Shown: positions 46,361 to 55,127 of the stretch, in pieces | Position numbering within the stretch: the stretch's first letter is position 1 | Layout of the letters: every line of letters starts with the position of its first letter | Assembly: GCA_036495425.1 (NCBI GenBank) | Contig: DASXMW010000226.1 | Span: 1-64,000, forward strand | From: Bog-532 sp036495425 | GTDB lineage: Bacteria > Actinomycetota > Actinomycetes > Streptosporangiales > Streptosporangiaceae | Direction of reading: 5' to 3' | DNA length: 64,000 nt | Translations under genes and position numbers: made by a program | The notes under the pieces: generated by a model | Told to the model about the DNA's origin: nothing | Databases searched by the model: none | Seen by the model: only the letters and a program-made list of their open reading frames with translations

Positions 46361-47257
46361 TCAGCCCTCAGCCTGGGCGGGCCGCCAGCGCCACTTGCCG
46401 TGGTCGCCGGGCTCGGCCACCACCTGGTTGCGGATGGTGCCGACGCCGTCCACGGCGATCTCGATGGTCTGGCCGGGCTCCAGCCAGACCGGTGGCGTGC
46501 GGGCGTAGCCGACGCCGCCCGGGGTGCCGGTGGCGATGACGTCGCCGGGGCGCAGGGTGGTGAACGAGGAGTAGAACTCGACCGTGCTCGGGATGTCGAC
46601 CAGCATCTGCGAGGTCCGGGCCTGCTGCATGACCTCGCCGTCCAGCCTGGTGGTCAGCGTGGTGTCGAGGATGTCGACCTCGTCCGCGGTGACGACCTCG
46701 GGGCCGATCGGCATCGAGCCGTCGAAGTTCTTGCCCGGGATCCACTGGCTGGCCGCGCGCTGCCAGTCGCGCGCGGAGGCGTCGTTGAGCACGGTGAAGC
46801 CGGCGATCGCGTTCATGGCCTCGCCGGCCGGGATGTAGCGGCCGCCCGCGCCGATGACGATGCCGACCTCGCCCTCGTAGTCGTAGCCCTCGGTCAGGAC
46901 CGGGACGACCAGGTCGGCGTACGGGCCGATCACGGTCTCGGGACTGCGCATGAAGACGTTCGGGAACGAGGGCAGCTCCCGCCCGCCCTCGGCCACGTGA
47001 TCGGCGTAGTTCAGGCCCAGGCAGTGGATGACCCGCGGGGAGGGCACGGCCGGGCCGAAATACCGCTCCTCGTACTCCCGGCCCGGCGCGGAAGCCGCCG
47101 TTTGCGCGGCTTCCATCCCGGCCGGGCCGTCGTCGAGCAGGGCCTGAAGGGTGGCGTAGCGGTCGTTGCCGGTCGCCTCGGCCACGTCGACGTACCCGCT
47201 GCGGCCGCGGACGTGCAGGCGGGGTCCGTTCGGCGTGTTGATGGTGGCGAGCCTCAC
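46361..47257 (-). CDS. Fumarylacetoacetate hydrolase-family protein
   Basis: The 298-residue enzyme shows the FAH fold. The metal-binding acidic pair is in YDYEGEVGIVIG, followed by GFTVLNDASARDWQ (Asp) and WIPGKNFDGSMPIGP. IHCLGLNYADHVAEGG is the entrance block, and GDVIATGTPGGVGYARTPP is the family ending. Members are hydrolases or decarboxylases of 2-oxo-acid catabolites, for example in aromatic degradation (2-hydroxyhepta-2,4-diene-1,7-dioate isomerase, fumarylpyruvate hydrolase). The pca operon nearby makes aromatic catabolism plausible, but the substrate is not set. The GTG start is at 47255-47257. Confidence 0.85.
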   Translation of the reverse strand: MRLATINTPNGPRLHVRGRSGYVDVAEATGNDRYATLQALLDDGPAGMEAAQTAASAPGREYEERYFGPAVPSPRVIHCLGLNYADHVAEGGRELPSFPNVFMRSPETVIGPYADLVVPVLTEGYDYEGEVGIVIGAGGRYIPAGEAMNAIAGFTVLNDASARDWQRAASQWIPGKNFDGSMPIGPEVVTADEVDILDTTLTTRLDGEVMQQARTSQMLVDIPSTVEFYSSFTTLRPGDVIATGTPGGVGYARTPPVWLEPGQTIEIAVDGVGTIRNQVVAEPGDHGKWRWRPAQAEG

Positions 47258-47360
47258 GTGACTGATCTCCTCGGGGCCGGGGCCGGCGGGGCCGGGCGGG
47301 CGGTTATCGATGCCCGTCGATCATAGATCCGGCCCCGAGGAGCAGCTCAGGCGGCCGGAG

Positions 47361-48197
47361 TCACCAGCAGGAGCCGGAGCCGCAGCCGCCGCCGTTGACC
47401 GGGGAAGTCACAACGGGCGCGGGTGCGGCCGGGGTGGTCGGGGCGGCCGCGGGCGCGGTCGGCGGGGCCGGCGGGCTGGTGTGCTTGGCCGTGGTCTTGC
47501 CCGTGCTGGAGCCGGAGCCCGAGCCCATGCCGGACGAGCCGGCGCCGACCTGGGTGCCCGAGCCGTAGCCGGTCCCGTTGCCGCCACCGGACGAGCCCAT
47601 GCCGCCGGACGAGCCGCCCATGCCCATGGTCTTGCTGGGCGTGGGCGAGGCCATCATGCCGCCGGACGACTTGACCAGCAGCGAGCCGGTGATGACGTGC
47701 CACACGCCGGCCGCGCCGTTGCCCGAGGTATCGCCGGGGGCCATGTCGCCGGCGTAGGTGTAGAGCGGGTAGCCGTCGTAGGTGGCCTGGGTGGTGCCGT
47801 CCATGTCCTTCACGCTGCCAAGCGATCCGGCGAACTTGACCCCCATGGCCGCCGCTGGCTTGCCCTTGACCGCGGGCCACTCCTTGGCGCAGCTCATGGT
47901 GCAGGTGGACGCCGCGCCCCGCATGTCCTTGGAGTAGACGTACAGGGTGTCGCCCTTGCTGTCGGTGAGCACCTTGCCGATCTTGGTGGTCTTCATGGTC
48001 AGGGTGGCCGTGGTGGTCCCCATCCCGTTGGTGCTGCCGCCGCCCATCATCGCTGACGCCGTCGGCGAAGCGCTCATGCTGGATCCGCCGTAGGCGGAAC
48101 CAGCGTTCATGCTGCTACCGGAACTACCGCACGCCGCCAGCAGGAATACCAGTCCGCTCAGCCCAATGGCGGGAGCGGCCCAGGCGCGATTCCGCAT
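47361..48197 (-). CDS. Met-rich lipoprotein with two COG4315-type repeats
   Basis: The 278-residue protein has a lipobox, LLAAC, with Cys23. Met/Ser/Gly-rich low-complexity segments flank a central domain with two related repeats: KVLTDSKGDTLYVYSKD and YPLYTYAGDMAPG. These are typical of COG4315 secreted lipoproteins of unknown function. The central part also has Cys in STCTMSCAKEW. A Met/Gly/Ser-rich middle (MGMGGSSGGMGSS) and Pro/Ala linker lead to a final GGGCGSGSCW. Methionine and cysteine clusters suggest copper or heme-related binding, which is inference. It acts outside the membrane. Confidence 0.75.
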   Translation of the reverse strand: MRNRAWAAPAIGLSGLVFLLAACGSSGSSMNAGSAYGGSSMSASPTASAMMGGGSTNGMGTTTATLTMKTTKIGKVLTDSKGDTLYVYSKDMRGAASTCTMSCAKEWPAVKGKPAAAMGVKFAGSLGSVKDMDGTTQATYDGYPLYTYAGDMAPGDTSGNGAAGVWHVITGSLLVKSSGGMMASPTPSKTMGMGGSSGGMGSSGGGNGTGYGSGTQVGAGSSGMGSGSGSSTGKTTAKHTSPPAPPTAPAAAPTTPAAPAPVVTSPVNGGGCGSGSCW

Positions 48198-48268
48198 TAC
48201 ACGTCTCCTTCACGTTGACCCCCGCTCGATGTCACTCAAGCGGGTCACGCGCGGGCCGTGGGCGCGGT

Positions 48269-49360
48269 TCACACTTCCTTAAGGACTCTTAAGTAATTAA
48301 GAACTTCGTAACGACGGGGGCGGTGGCTTCGTAACGACGCCAGCCGGTGGCACAGCCAGGCCAGCGACAGGGGGTAGCGGTAGTCGATGCCCATGTGGGT
48401 GCCGTCGAACAGCTCGAAGCTGATCACGTCGTCGCCGATGCCGAGGTCGCGCAGGGTCTCCCGGAACGCGGTGGCCCCCAGGTCCAGGAACCACTCGTCG
48501 CGGACCCCGGCGTCGATCCAGATGCCGCGCTGGCCGGCCAGGGCCTCGGCGTACTGCGGGGCCATCCGGACCGGGTCCCAGTCCAGCCAGCGCTGCCACA
48601 CGTCCGGGCGCAGCTGGCCGGTGGCCGGGTCGAACGGCAGCTCGACCGAGCCGTCCTTGCCGGCCGAGAAGCAGGCGGAAACGCCGAGCAGCATCAGCAG
48701 GTCGTGGTCCTCGGGCTTGGTGAACGAGGTGCGGGAGGTGAAGCCGTCCCACCAGCGCCAGATGTCGCCGTCGTAGTCACGCAGGTGCCGGGTGGCCTTG
48801 GCGAACTCCGGGAGGTAGGAGTACTCGTACAGCGCGTCGCCCGCGTGCGTGGCCAGCGCGCCGAACAGGTCCGGCCGCAGCATGGGCGTGATCATCGCGC
48901 CGAAGCCGCCGCTGGACTTGCCCATGATGGCCCGGTGCGGGGCCGCGGCCAGGGTCCGGTAGCGCCCGTCGACCCAGGGCACGACCTCGTCGCACAGGTA
49001 GGAGTGGTAGCGGCCGGTGCCGGGTGAGTCCACGAACTGGCTGCCGCCGAACTTGGTCCAGGCGTCCACGTACACGACGACGGCCGGGGGCGCCTCGCCG
49101 CGGGCGAACACGGCGTCGGCGGTCTCCGGGAACGGCTGCCGGTAGGCCGAGCGGTTGCGCCACATGGCGACGTGGCCGGTGAAGCCCTGGATGACGTAGA
49201 CGGCCGGGTAGCGGCGGCCGGGGTCGTCGTCGTACCCCGGCGGCGTGTAGACGAGCAGCGGACGCTCGGCCGGGTCACCCAGCGGGTTGTCCCGCAGCAG
49301 TTCGCTGCTGATCACGTGCTCGTCGATGCGTCCGGCCAGATCTGCCGACCAGGGCAGCAT
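48269..49360 (-). CDS. Esterase family alpha/beta hydrolase
   Basis: The 363-residue protein is a putative esterase of the enterochelin-esterase/Fes-D-like group. LLVYTPPGYDDDPGRRYPAVYVIQG is the family opening, the nucleophile serine is in IMGKSSGGFGAM, and a late aspartate and histidine are seen in IDAGVRDEWF and DGTHMGIDYR. No signal peptide is visible. I start it at the ATG at 49358-49360, with GGAGGGAG upstream; the frame opens 13 codons earlier. The substrate is unknown. It is monocistronic, with pcaD 70 bp upstream on the same strand. Confidence 0.85.
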   Translation of the reverse strand: MLPWSADLAGRIDEHVISSELLRDNPLGDPAERPLLVYTPPGYDDDPGRRYPAVYVIQGFTGHVAMWRNRSAYRQPFPETADAVFARGEAPPAVVVYVDAWTKFGGSQFVDSPGTGRYHSYLCDEVVPWVDGRYRTLAAAPHRAIMGKSSGGFGAMITPMLRPDLFGALATHAGDALYEYSYLPEFAKATRHLRDYDGDIWRWWDGFTSRTSFTKPEDHDLLMLLGVSACFSAGKDGSVELPFDPATGQLRPDVWQRWLDWDPVRMAPQYAEALAGQRGIWIDAGVRDEWFLDLGATAFRETLRDLGIGDDVISFELFDGTHMGIDYRYPLSLAWLCHRLASLRSHRPRRYEVLNYLRVLKEV

Positions 49361-49430
49361 TCGGTCTCCCTCCAGCGGTGAACCCCCATGGCCCAGCATG
49401 CCGCAAGTGCCTCAGAAAGCCGAACACGGC

Positions 49431-50216
49431 TCAGCCCAGCAGCGGGGTCAGGTGAGACCGCAGGGCGGCGGTGACCTCACCCGGGGTCTGGTAGCCGGCC
49501 AGGTGCGCGCTGCCGCGGACCACGGTGAACGCGGCCCCGGGGATGGCCCGGGCCAGCTGGGCGCCCATGGCGGGCGGGGTCGCCGGGTCCTCGGCGCCCG
49601 CGATGACCAGGGTCGGGGCGGTGATCGCGGCCACGGCCCGGCGCTGGTCCATGACCGCGATGGCCTCGGCGCAGCCCGCGTAGCCCGCGGGATCGGTGCC
49701 CCGGAGCATGGCCGCCACCGCCGCCACCGGGCCCGGGTTGGCCTGAGCCCAGACCGGGGTGAACCAGCGGGCGATGACCTGGTTCACCAGGGCGTCCATG
49801 CCCTGGGTGCGGGCGGTGGCGGCCCGCTGCTCCCACAGTGAGGCCGGGGGCAGGCAGGCCGTGGTGCAGCAGAGCGCCAGCCGGGAGATGCGCTCGGGTG
49901 CGTGGGTGGCCAGCCACATGCCGACCATGCCGCCCAGCGACACCCCGGCGTAGGCGACCTGGCCCAGGTCGTGCCGGTCGAGCAGGGCGAGCACGTCGGC
50001 GCCGAGGTCGGCGATGGTGTAGGGGCCGGGCGGGGCCGGGGACTGGGCCCCGGCCGGGCCGTGGCCGCGGAATTCGAACCGCAGCAGCCGGAAGCGGCGG
50101 CCCAGCACGGCCGCCTGCGGATCCCACAGGCCCTGGTTGGTGCCGATCGAGGTGCCCAGGGCCAGCACCGGGGCGCCGTCCGGGCCCTCCAGGCGGGCGG
50201 CCAGGCGCTCAGACAT
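49431..50216 (-). CDS. pcaD: 3-oxoadipate enol-lactonase
   Basis: PcaD hydrolyses beta-ketoadipate enol-lactone, the last ring-derived step of protocatechuate catabolism. The 261-residue alpha/beta hydrolase has GTSIGTNQGLWDPQ (oxyanion region), FRGHGPAG, the nucleophile in VAYAGVSLGGMVGM, AGAEDPATPP (Asp) and GSAHLAGYQTP (His). The ATG at 50214-50216 overlaps the pcaG stop by 8 bases. In many actinobacteria pcaD is fused to pcaC as pcaL, but here the two are separate and at opposite ends of the operon. Confidence 0.92.
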   Translation of the reverse strand: MSERLAARLEGPDGAPVLALGTSIGTNQGLWDPQAAVLGRRFRLLRFEFRGHGPAGAQSPAPPGPYTIADLGADVLALLDRHDLGQVAYAGVSLGGMVGMWLATHAPERISRLALCCTTACLPPASLWEQRAATARTQGMDALVNQVIARWFTPVWAQANPGPVAAVAAMLRGTDPAGYAGCAEAIAVMDQRRAVAAITAPTLVIAGAEDPATPPAMGAQLARAIPGAAFTVVRGSAHLAGYQTPGEVTAALRSHLTPLLG

Positions 50217-50835
50217 CGAAGAAGACGGTCTCGCCGGCGCCCTGGAGCCGGATGTCGAAGCGGAGCACGGTGCCGGGCCCGCCGGGGTCACCGGGATCGG
50301 CGGGTTCCGTCTGGGCGATGAGCGTCGACCGCCGCCCGGGATCATTTATCGATCGAAGGACGGGGTCTGAGTCGTTGGCCGCGGCTTCGTCCGGGAAGTA
50401 CAGCCTCGTGACCAGACGGTGCAGCAGGCCGCGGGCGAACACCGAGACGTCCAGGTGCGGGGCTTCGACCGCCCCGGGACCGGCGTCGGGGGCGGGCAGC
50501 GGGCCGGGCTTGAGGGTGACGATCCGGTAGGAGCCGTCCGGCGCGGTCGGGCAGCGGCCGAAGCCGCGGAAGGCCTGGTAGCCGGCGGCCGAGGGACTGC
50601 GGGGGTCGTCGGGGTGGGCGAACCGGCCCGCCGGGTCGGCCTGCCAGGTCTCGACCAGGCCGTCCGGGATCACGGCGCCGGCGCCGTCGTACATCCGCCC
50701 GACGATGGTGATCGCGCCGGGGGTGCCCTCCGGCACCACGAACGGCCCGTCCGGCCAGGGCAGCCGCATGGCGAAGAACGGCCCCACCGTCTGGGCCGGA
50801 GTAATGCCTTTGGTGGCGGAAGCGCCTTCGGTCAC
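50209..50835 (-). CDS. pcaG: Protocatechuate 3,4-dioxygenase alpha subunit
   Basis: The alpha subunit of the intradiol dioxygenase that opens protocatechuate. The 208-residue protein has the N-terminal TPAQTVGPFFAMRL, DGLVETWQADPAGRF, the central GFGRCPTAPDGSYRIVTLKPG, and APHLDVSVFARGLLHRLVTRLYFPDE. It lacks the iron ligands, as expected of PcaG, which folds like PcaH and pairs with it. The GTG start (50833-50835) overlaps the pcaH stop by 4 bases, so equal synthesis of the two subunits is likely. Confidence 0.93.
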   Translation of the reverse strand: MTEGASATKGITPAQTVGPFFAMRLPWPDGPFVVPEGTPGAITIVGRMYDGAGAVIPDGLVETWQADPAGRFAHPDDPRSPSAAGYQAFRGFGRCPTAPDGSYRIVTLKPGPLPAPDAGPGAVEAPHLDVSVFARGLLHRLVTRLYFPDEAAANDSDPVLRSINDPGRRSTLIAQTEPADPGDPGGPGTVLRFDIRLQGAGETVFFDV

Positions 50836-51572
50836 TGGTCGTCCACCTCGGATTCGAAGACGGTGGCGTGCTGGCCGCGGAGCACGATGTCCCAGCGGTA
50901 GCCGAGCGCCCACTCGGGCTGGGTGAGGCCGATGTCGAACTGGGCCACCATGCGCTCGCGGGCCTTGGGGTCGGGCACCGAGTTGAAGATCGGGTCGATT
51001 GGCTGCAGCGGGTCGCCCGGGAAGTACATCTGGGTCACCAGCCGCTGGGTGAAGGCCCGGCCGAACAGCGAGAAGTGGATGTGGGCCGGCCGCCAGGCGT
51101 TGTGGTGGTTGCCCCAGGGGTAGGCGCCGGGCTGGATGGTGATGAACCGGTAGTTGCCGCCGGCGTCGGTGATGGCCCGGCCGACCCCGGTGAAGTTCGG
51201 GTCCAGCGGGGCCGGGTGGTGCTCGCGGGAGTGCCGGTAGCGGCCGGCCGCGTTGGTCTGCCAGATCTCGATCAGCGTGTCCGGGATCGGCCGGCCGTCG
51301 GAGTCCAGCACCCGGCCGGTGAGGATGATGCGCTGGCCCTGGGGCTCCCCCGCGTGCTGCAAGGTCAGGTCGCCGTCGGTCGGTGCGATCAGGTCGCTGC
51401 CGAGCAGCGGACCGGTCACCTCGGTCAGCCGCTGCGGCAGCAGGACCAGCGGCTGGCTGGGGTGGCGCCGGGCCGTGGACCGGTAGCCGGAGTAGTCCAG
51501 CGGCGGGTGCACGCCGCGCGGCCGGCCGTAGGACGGCAGCACCAGGCCACCCGGGCTCACGTCAGCGGTCAT
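50832..51572 (-). CDS. pcaH: Protocatechuate 3,4-dioxygenase beta subunit
   Basis: The catalytic subunit, which holds the Fe(III). The 246-residue protein has EIWQTNAAGRYRH with one tyrosinate ligand, IQPGAYPWGN with the second tyrosine, and RPAHIHFSLFG with the His ligands; TQRLVTQMYFPGDP follows. The N-terminal LPSYGRPRGVHPPLDYSGYRST is the family opening. The ATG at 51570-51572 overlaps the end of pcaJ by 11 bases, and its stop overlaps pcaG. Ring opening yields 3-carboxy-cis,cis-muconate, which PcaB uses. Confidence 0.95.
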   Translation of the reverse strand: MTADVSPGGLVLPSYGRPRGVHPPLDYSGYRSTARRHPSQPLVLLPQRLTEVTGPLLGSDLIAPTDGDLTLQHAGEPQGQRIILTGRVLDSDGRPIPDTLIEIWQTNAAGRYRHSREHHPAPLDPNFTGVGRAITDAGGNYRFITIQPGAYPWGNHHNAWRPAHIHFSLFGRAFTQRLVTQMYFPGDPLQPIDPIFNSVPDPKARERMVAQFDIGLTQPEWALGYRWDIVLRGQHATVFESEVDDQ

Positions 51573-52344
51573 CCGGTCCCTGCTCCCCTACGGTCGTGAA
51601 GCTGCGCAAGGCAGCCAGTTCGGTGTCGGTGGGCGGCGGCAGCGTGGCCAGGTCCGGGCGGGCGGCCAGGTCCCAGCCGGTGCGCTCCCGTGCCTCCTCC
51701 AGCGTGACGTCCGGGTACAGCCCGGTCAGCACGAACTCGCAGGTCCGCGGGTCCGGCTCGAGTACCCCCAGGTCGGTGATGATCTTCTGCGGCCCGGCCC
51801 CGGTCAGGCCCAGGCGCTGACGGGAGCCGGGTCCGGAGCCCTGGCCGACCGAGGTGACGAAGTCGACCCGCTCGACCAGGGCGCGGCGCGACTGGCGCAC
51901 GATCACGATGACCTCGCGGCAGGACGCGGCGATTTCCGGCGCCCCGCCCGCCCCGGGCAGCCGGGTCCTGGGTGCCTGGTAGCCGCCGATCACGGTGGTG
52001 TTGATGTTGCCGAACTTGTCCAGCTGCGCGGCGCCCAGGAAGCCGACGTCGATCCGGCCCGGCTGCAGCCAGTAGTTGAAGATCTCCGGCACGCTGACCA
52101 CCGCGTCCGCGGTCTCGGCCAGGACGCCGTCGCCGATGGACAGCGGCAGCCGGTCCGGCTTGGTCCCGATCGTGCCGGACTCGTAGATGAGCACCAGGCC
52201 GGGCGCGTGGGTGGCCCGGGCCAGGTTGGCCGCGCCGCTGGGCAGGCCGATGCCCACGAAGCAGGAGGTGTTGTCCCGCAGGGCCCGGGCCGCCGAGACG
52301 GTCATGATCTCGTCGGCGGTGTACCCGGCGGTGCGGTCAGACAC
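51562..52344 (-). CDS. pcaJ: 3-oxoadipate CoA-transferase subunit B
   Basis: The beta subunit of beta-ketoadipate:succinyl-CoA transferase. The 260-residue protein has the catalytic-site ESGTIG-type motif (LIYESGTIGT, Glu), CFVGIGLPSGAANLARAT, QLDKFGNINTTVIG, LPGAGGAPEIAASC and VERVDFVTSVG. These define subunit B of class I CoA transferases. The GTG start at 52342-52344 overlaps the pcaI stop by 8 bases. The pair loads CoA onto 3-oxoadipate before thiolytic cleavage. The thiolase gene, pcaF, is not in the window. Confidence 0.93.
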   Translation of the reverse strand: MSDRTAGYTADEIMTVSAARALRDNTSCFVGIGLPSGAANLARATHAPGLVLIYESGTIGTKPDRLPLSIGDGVLAETADAVVSVPEIFNYWLQPGRIDVGFLGAAQLDKFGNINTTVIGGYQAPRTRLPGAGGAPEIAASCREVIVIVRQSRRALVERVDFVTSVGQGSGPGSRQRLGLTGAGPQKIITDLGVLEPDPRTCEFVLTGLYPDVTLEEARERTGWDLAARPDLATLPPPTDTELAALRSFTTVGEQGPDDR

Positions 52345-53161
52345 GAGCGGCGCCAAAGATCTCGCGGTCGAGCCACTGCCGGAAGCGGTCCCGGTCCCGG
52401 CCGATCGGGTCCCAGGCCTGGTAGGCATCGTTGTCGCGGTCGTAGTAGCCCAGCGCGTAGGACGGCCGGGAGCCGCCCGGCGCCTCGGCCACGTAGCTGA
52501 CCGTCCAGGCGGGCAGGACCACCGCGTCCGGCCGGGGGTCCAGCCCGGGCACGATCTCCTCGACGGTGACGACCGAACGGCGGGCGGCCAGCACGGCTTC
52601 CTTCTGAATCCCGGTGATGCCCCACAGCTGGACGTTGCCGCGGGCGTCGGCCCGCTGGGCGTGGATGATGGCCACGTCCGGGTTGAGGGCGGACACCGCG
52701 GTCAGGACCTCGCCGGTGAACGGGCAGGTGACCGGCTTGATGCTCGGGTGCTGGTGGCCGGGGTCCATCAGGCCGGTCCCGCTGTAGCCGCGGAGCACCG
52801 CGAACGGCAGCCCGGAGGCGCCGGCCACGTACCGGTTGGCCATGCCCGCGTGGCTGTGCTCCTCGAGTTCCAGGGGCCCGGGCCAGGACCGTTCCACCGC
52901 GTCCCGGAACCGGTGCAGGGAGCCGACACCGGGGTTGCCGCCCCAGGAGAACACCAGCTTGCGGGCGCAGCCAGCCCCGATGAGCTGGTCGTAGATCAGG
53001 TCCGGGGTCATCCGGATCAGGGTCAGGTCGCGCTTGCGCTGGCGGATCACCTCGTGCCCGGCGGCGAAGGGGATCAGGTGGGTGAAACCCTCCATGGCCA
53101 CGGCGTCACCGTCCCGGACGGCCTGCCCGATCGCCTCGGCCAGGGACACGATCTCCGCCAT
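52337..53161 (-). CDS. pcaI: 3-oxoadipate CoA-transferase subunit A
   Basis: The alpha subunit of the transferase. The 274-residue protein has IGQAVRDGDAVAMEGFTHLIPFAAGHEVIRQ, SWGGNPGVGSLHRFRDAVE (G-G-N-P-G, the CoA-binding glycine region), PVTCPFTGEVLTAVSALNPDVAIIHAQRADARGNVQLWG, as in the family. I start it at the ATG at 53159-53161, with GGGGAG upstream; 20 codons of open frame before that are not family-like. It is followed by pcaJ with an 8-bp overlap, and the pcaC stop lies 83 bp upstream. Confidence 0.93.
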   Translation of the reverse strand: MAEIVSLAEAIGQAVRDGDAVAMEGFTHLIPFAAGHEVIRQRKRDLTLIRMTPDLIYDQLIGAGCARKLVFSWGGNPGVGSLHRFRDAVERSWPGPLELEEHSHAGMANRYVAGASGLPFAVLRGYSGTGLMDPGHQHPSIKPVTCPFTGEVLTAVSALNPDVAIIHAQRADARGNVQLWGITGIQKEAVLAARRSVVTVEEIVPGLDPRPDAVVLPAWTVSYVAEAPGGSRPSYALGYYDRDNDAYQAWDPIGRDRDRFRQWLDREIFGAARV

Positions 53162-53244
53162 CCCACTCCCCAACTCAACCGCCGCCGCTGAATGACCGCT
53201 GGGTGCACAACCGTTCGACATCCGTACAATAGCGGCCCGGTCGG

Positions 53245-53634
53245 TCAGCGTCGATCCTGGTCCGCCTCGGCCAGCGCCCGCTGGGCCACGGCGAAGGCCC
53301 GGTTGCCGGTGGGCACGCCCGCGTAGATGCTCACCTGGAGCAGCACCTCCTGGATCTGCTCCGGGGTCAGCCCGTTGCGCAGCGCCGCCTTGACGTGCAT
53401 GGCCAGCTCACCCTCGTGCTGCAGGGCGGCCAGGACGGTCAGCGTGACCAGGCTGCGCTCGGCCCGGGTCAGCCCGGGCCGGGACCAGATGTCCCCCCAG
53501 GCGTAGCGGGTGATGAGGTCCTGGAACGGCGCGGTGAACGGGGTGGTGCGGGCCACGGCCCGGTCCACGTGCTCGTCGCCCAGCACCTCGCGCCGGACGG
53601 TCATGCCCTGGTCCAGGCGGTCTTCGTCGTCCAT
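53245..53634 (-). CDS. pcaC: 4-carboxymuconolactone decarboxylase
   Basis: PcaC decarboxylates gamma-carboxymuconolactone to the enol-lactone that PcaD opens. The 129-residue protein has the AhpD-like fold: RRE VLG at the N terminus (VRREVLGDEHVDRA), FQDLITRYAWGDIWSRPGLTRAERSL, and the family's EGELAMHVKAALRNGLTPEQIQEVLLQ. IYAGVPTGNRAFAVAQ closes it. It sits 3 bases after the pcaB stop. The separate, unfused form with pcaD at the operon end differs from the common actinobacterial pcaL. Confidence 0.93.
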   Translation of the reverse strand: MDDEDRLDQGMTVRREVLGDEHVDRAVARTTPFTAPFQDLITRYAWGDIWSRPGLTRAERSLVTLTVLAALQHEGELAMHVKAALRNGLTPEQIQEVLLQVSIYAGVPTGNRAFAVAQRALAEADQDRR

Positions 53635-53637
53635 GCC

Positions 53638-55059
53638 TCAGGTCCCATCCTCGGGGAAACGGTGGTGGGCGGCCAGGGCGGCGTCGGTGAACTCGCCGGC
53701 CGCGCCCAGGTAGCGAGCCGGGTCCAGGGCCCTGTCGACCTGCTCGGCGGTGATCCCGGCCTGCTCCAGCTGCTCGGCGGGCCCGGGCAGGCTGAGCAGC
53801 GCGTCCCGCAGCGGCACCCCGGCCGACACCGCCCGGGCCCCGGCCTCGGCCACCAGGTCGTGAGCGGCGGCCCGGCCCAGCGTGCCCGCCAGCAGCGCGG
53901 TGACCCGCTCGGCCAGGGGCAGGCCGTGCGCCCCGGCCAGGTTGGCGCTCATCCGGGCCGGGTCCACGACCAGGCCGCCGAGCAGGTCGGCGGCCCAGGA
54001 CGCGGCCGAGCCGGTCACGGTGAGCAGGTCGGCCAGGGGCTCCCACTCGGCGTGCCAGGCGCCCGCGGCCCGCTGGTGCTCCTGCTCGCCCGCGGCGGCC
54101 AGCGTGGCCAGCAGGCCCGGAGCCCGCTTGGCGCAGCCGAGGATGGCGATGGCCGCCACCGGGTTCTGCTTGTTGGGCATGGCCGAGGACCCGCCGCGCC
54201 GCGGCGAGCTGCCGTCGCCGGCCCGGCCGCCGGGGCCTTCGCGGACCTCGGCCACCTCGGTCTGGGCCAGCAGGGTGACGTCGCGCGCGATCTTGGACAG
54301 CACGGAGTCCGCGCCGGCCAGGGCCGCGGCCAGCTCCAGGATCCGCAGCCGGTCGGTGTGCCAGGGCAGCGCCGGGGCGGGCAGGTTCAGCTCCTCGGCC
54401 AGCAGCGCGACCACCCGGGGGCCGTCGTCGCCCAGCGCGGCCAGGGTGCCCGCGGCCCCGCCGAACTGTACGGCCAGCCGGCTGGCCCGGACCCGGGCCA
54501 GGGCCGCCCTGGCGTCGTCCAGCCCGGTCAGCCAGCCCGCGGCGACCAGCCCGAACGTGATGGGGACGGCCTGCTGGAGCAGGGTCCGGCCGATCATGAT
54601 GGTGGACCGGTGCCCGGCCGCCAGCCGGGCCGCGGCGGCCGCCGCGGCGGCCAGGTCGGCGCCGATACTGTCCAGCCCCTGCCGGGCCAGCAGCATGGCC
54701 GCCGTGTCCACGATGTCCTGGCTGGTCGCGCCCTGGTGCACGGCGCCCGCCAGCGGTCGGGGCACCTGCCGGGCCAGGGCCCGGCTCAGCGCGGGGACCG
54801 GGTTGCCGGTGAGCCCGGACAGCTCGCCCAGCTCGGCCAGGTCGAAGTTCTCCGGGACGGCGGCCGCGGTCACCGCCCGCCCGGCCCCCTCGGGGGCGAG
54901 CCCGGCCCGTTCGCTGGCCCGGGCCAGGGCCGCCTCGGTGTCCAGCATGGCCCGCAGCCAGGCCCGGTCGCCGGCCACGGCGTCCCCCCGGCTGAACACG
55001 CCGCCGAACAGTACGCCGCGGCTCCGGCCGCCCGGCTGGCTCAGATCAGGCTCAGGCAT
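53638..55059 (-). CDS. pcaB: 3-carboxy-cis,cis-muconate cycloisomerase
   Basis: PcaB lactonises 3-carboxy-cis,cis-muconate. The 473-residue protein belongs to the fumarase/aspartase superfamily, with signature GSSAMPNKQNPVAAI, TSQDIVDTA (VHQGATSQD), and GRTLLQQAVPITFG. The N-terminal GGVFSRGDAVAGDRAWLRAML is typical of PcaB. It is the promoter-proximal gene of a minus-strand operon, pcaBCIJHGD; 68 bp separate it from the divergent gabT-like gene, so the operon promoter is probably there. I see no pca regulator nearby. Confidence 0.94.
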   Translation of the reverse strand: MPEPDLSQPGGRSRGVLFGGVFSRGDAVAGDRAWLRAMLDTEAALARASERAGLAPEGAGRAVTAAAVPENFDLAELGELSGLTGNPVPALSRALARQVPRPLAGAVHQGATSQDIVDTAAMLLARQGLDSIGADLAAAAAAAARLAAGHRSTIMIGRTLLQQAVPITFGLVAAGWLTGLDDARAALARVRASRLAVQFGGAAGTLAALGDDGPRVVALLAEELNLPAPALPWHTDRLRILELAAALAGADSVLSKIARDVTLLAQTEVAEVREGPGGRAGDGSSPRRGGSSAMPNKQNPVAAIAILGCAKRAPGLLATLAAAGEQEHQRAAGAWHAEWEPLADLLTVTGSAASWAADLLGGLVVDPARMSANLAGAHGLPLAERVTALLAGTLGRAAAHDLVAEAGARAVSAGVPLRDALLSLPGPAEQLEQAGITAEQVDRALDPARYLGAAGEFTDAALAAHHRFPEDGT

Positions 55060-55127
55060 GCGACCACCCTAGAGGGGCCGCCGGAGGCGGGTAGGCCGAC
55101 CGGGCAGGCGGGCGTAGGGTCAGCAGC

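Noticed and set aside
47310..48056. Plus-strand Arg/His/Gly-rich open frame opposite the lipoprotein
   Set aside because: It is an antisense shadow of the Met/Gly/Ser-rich repeats on the minus strand, with repetitive composition and no start signal.
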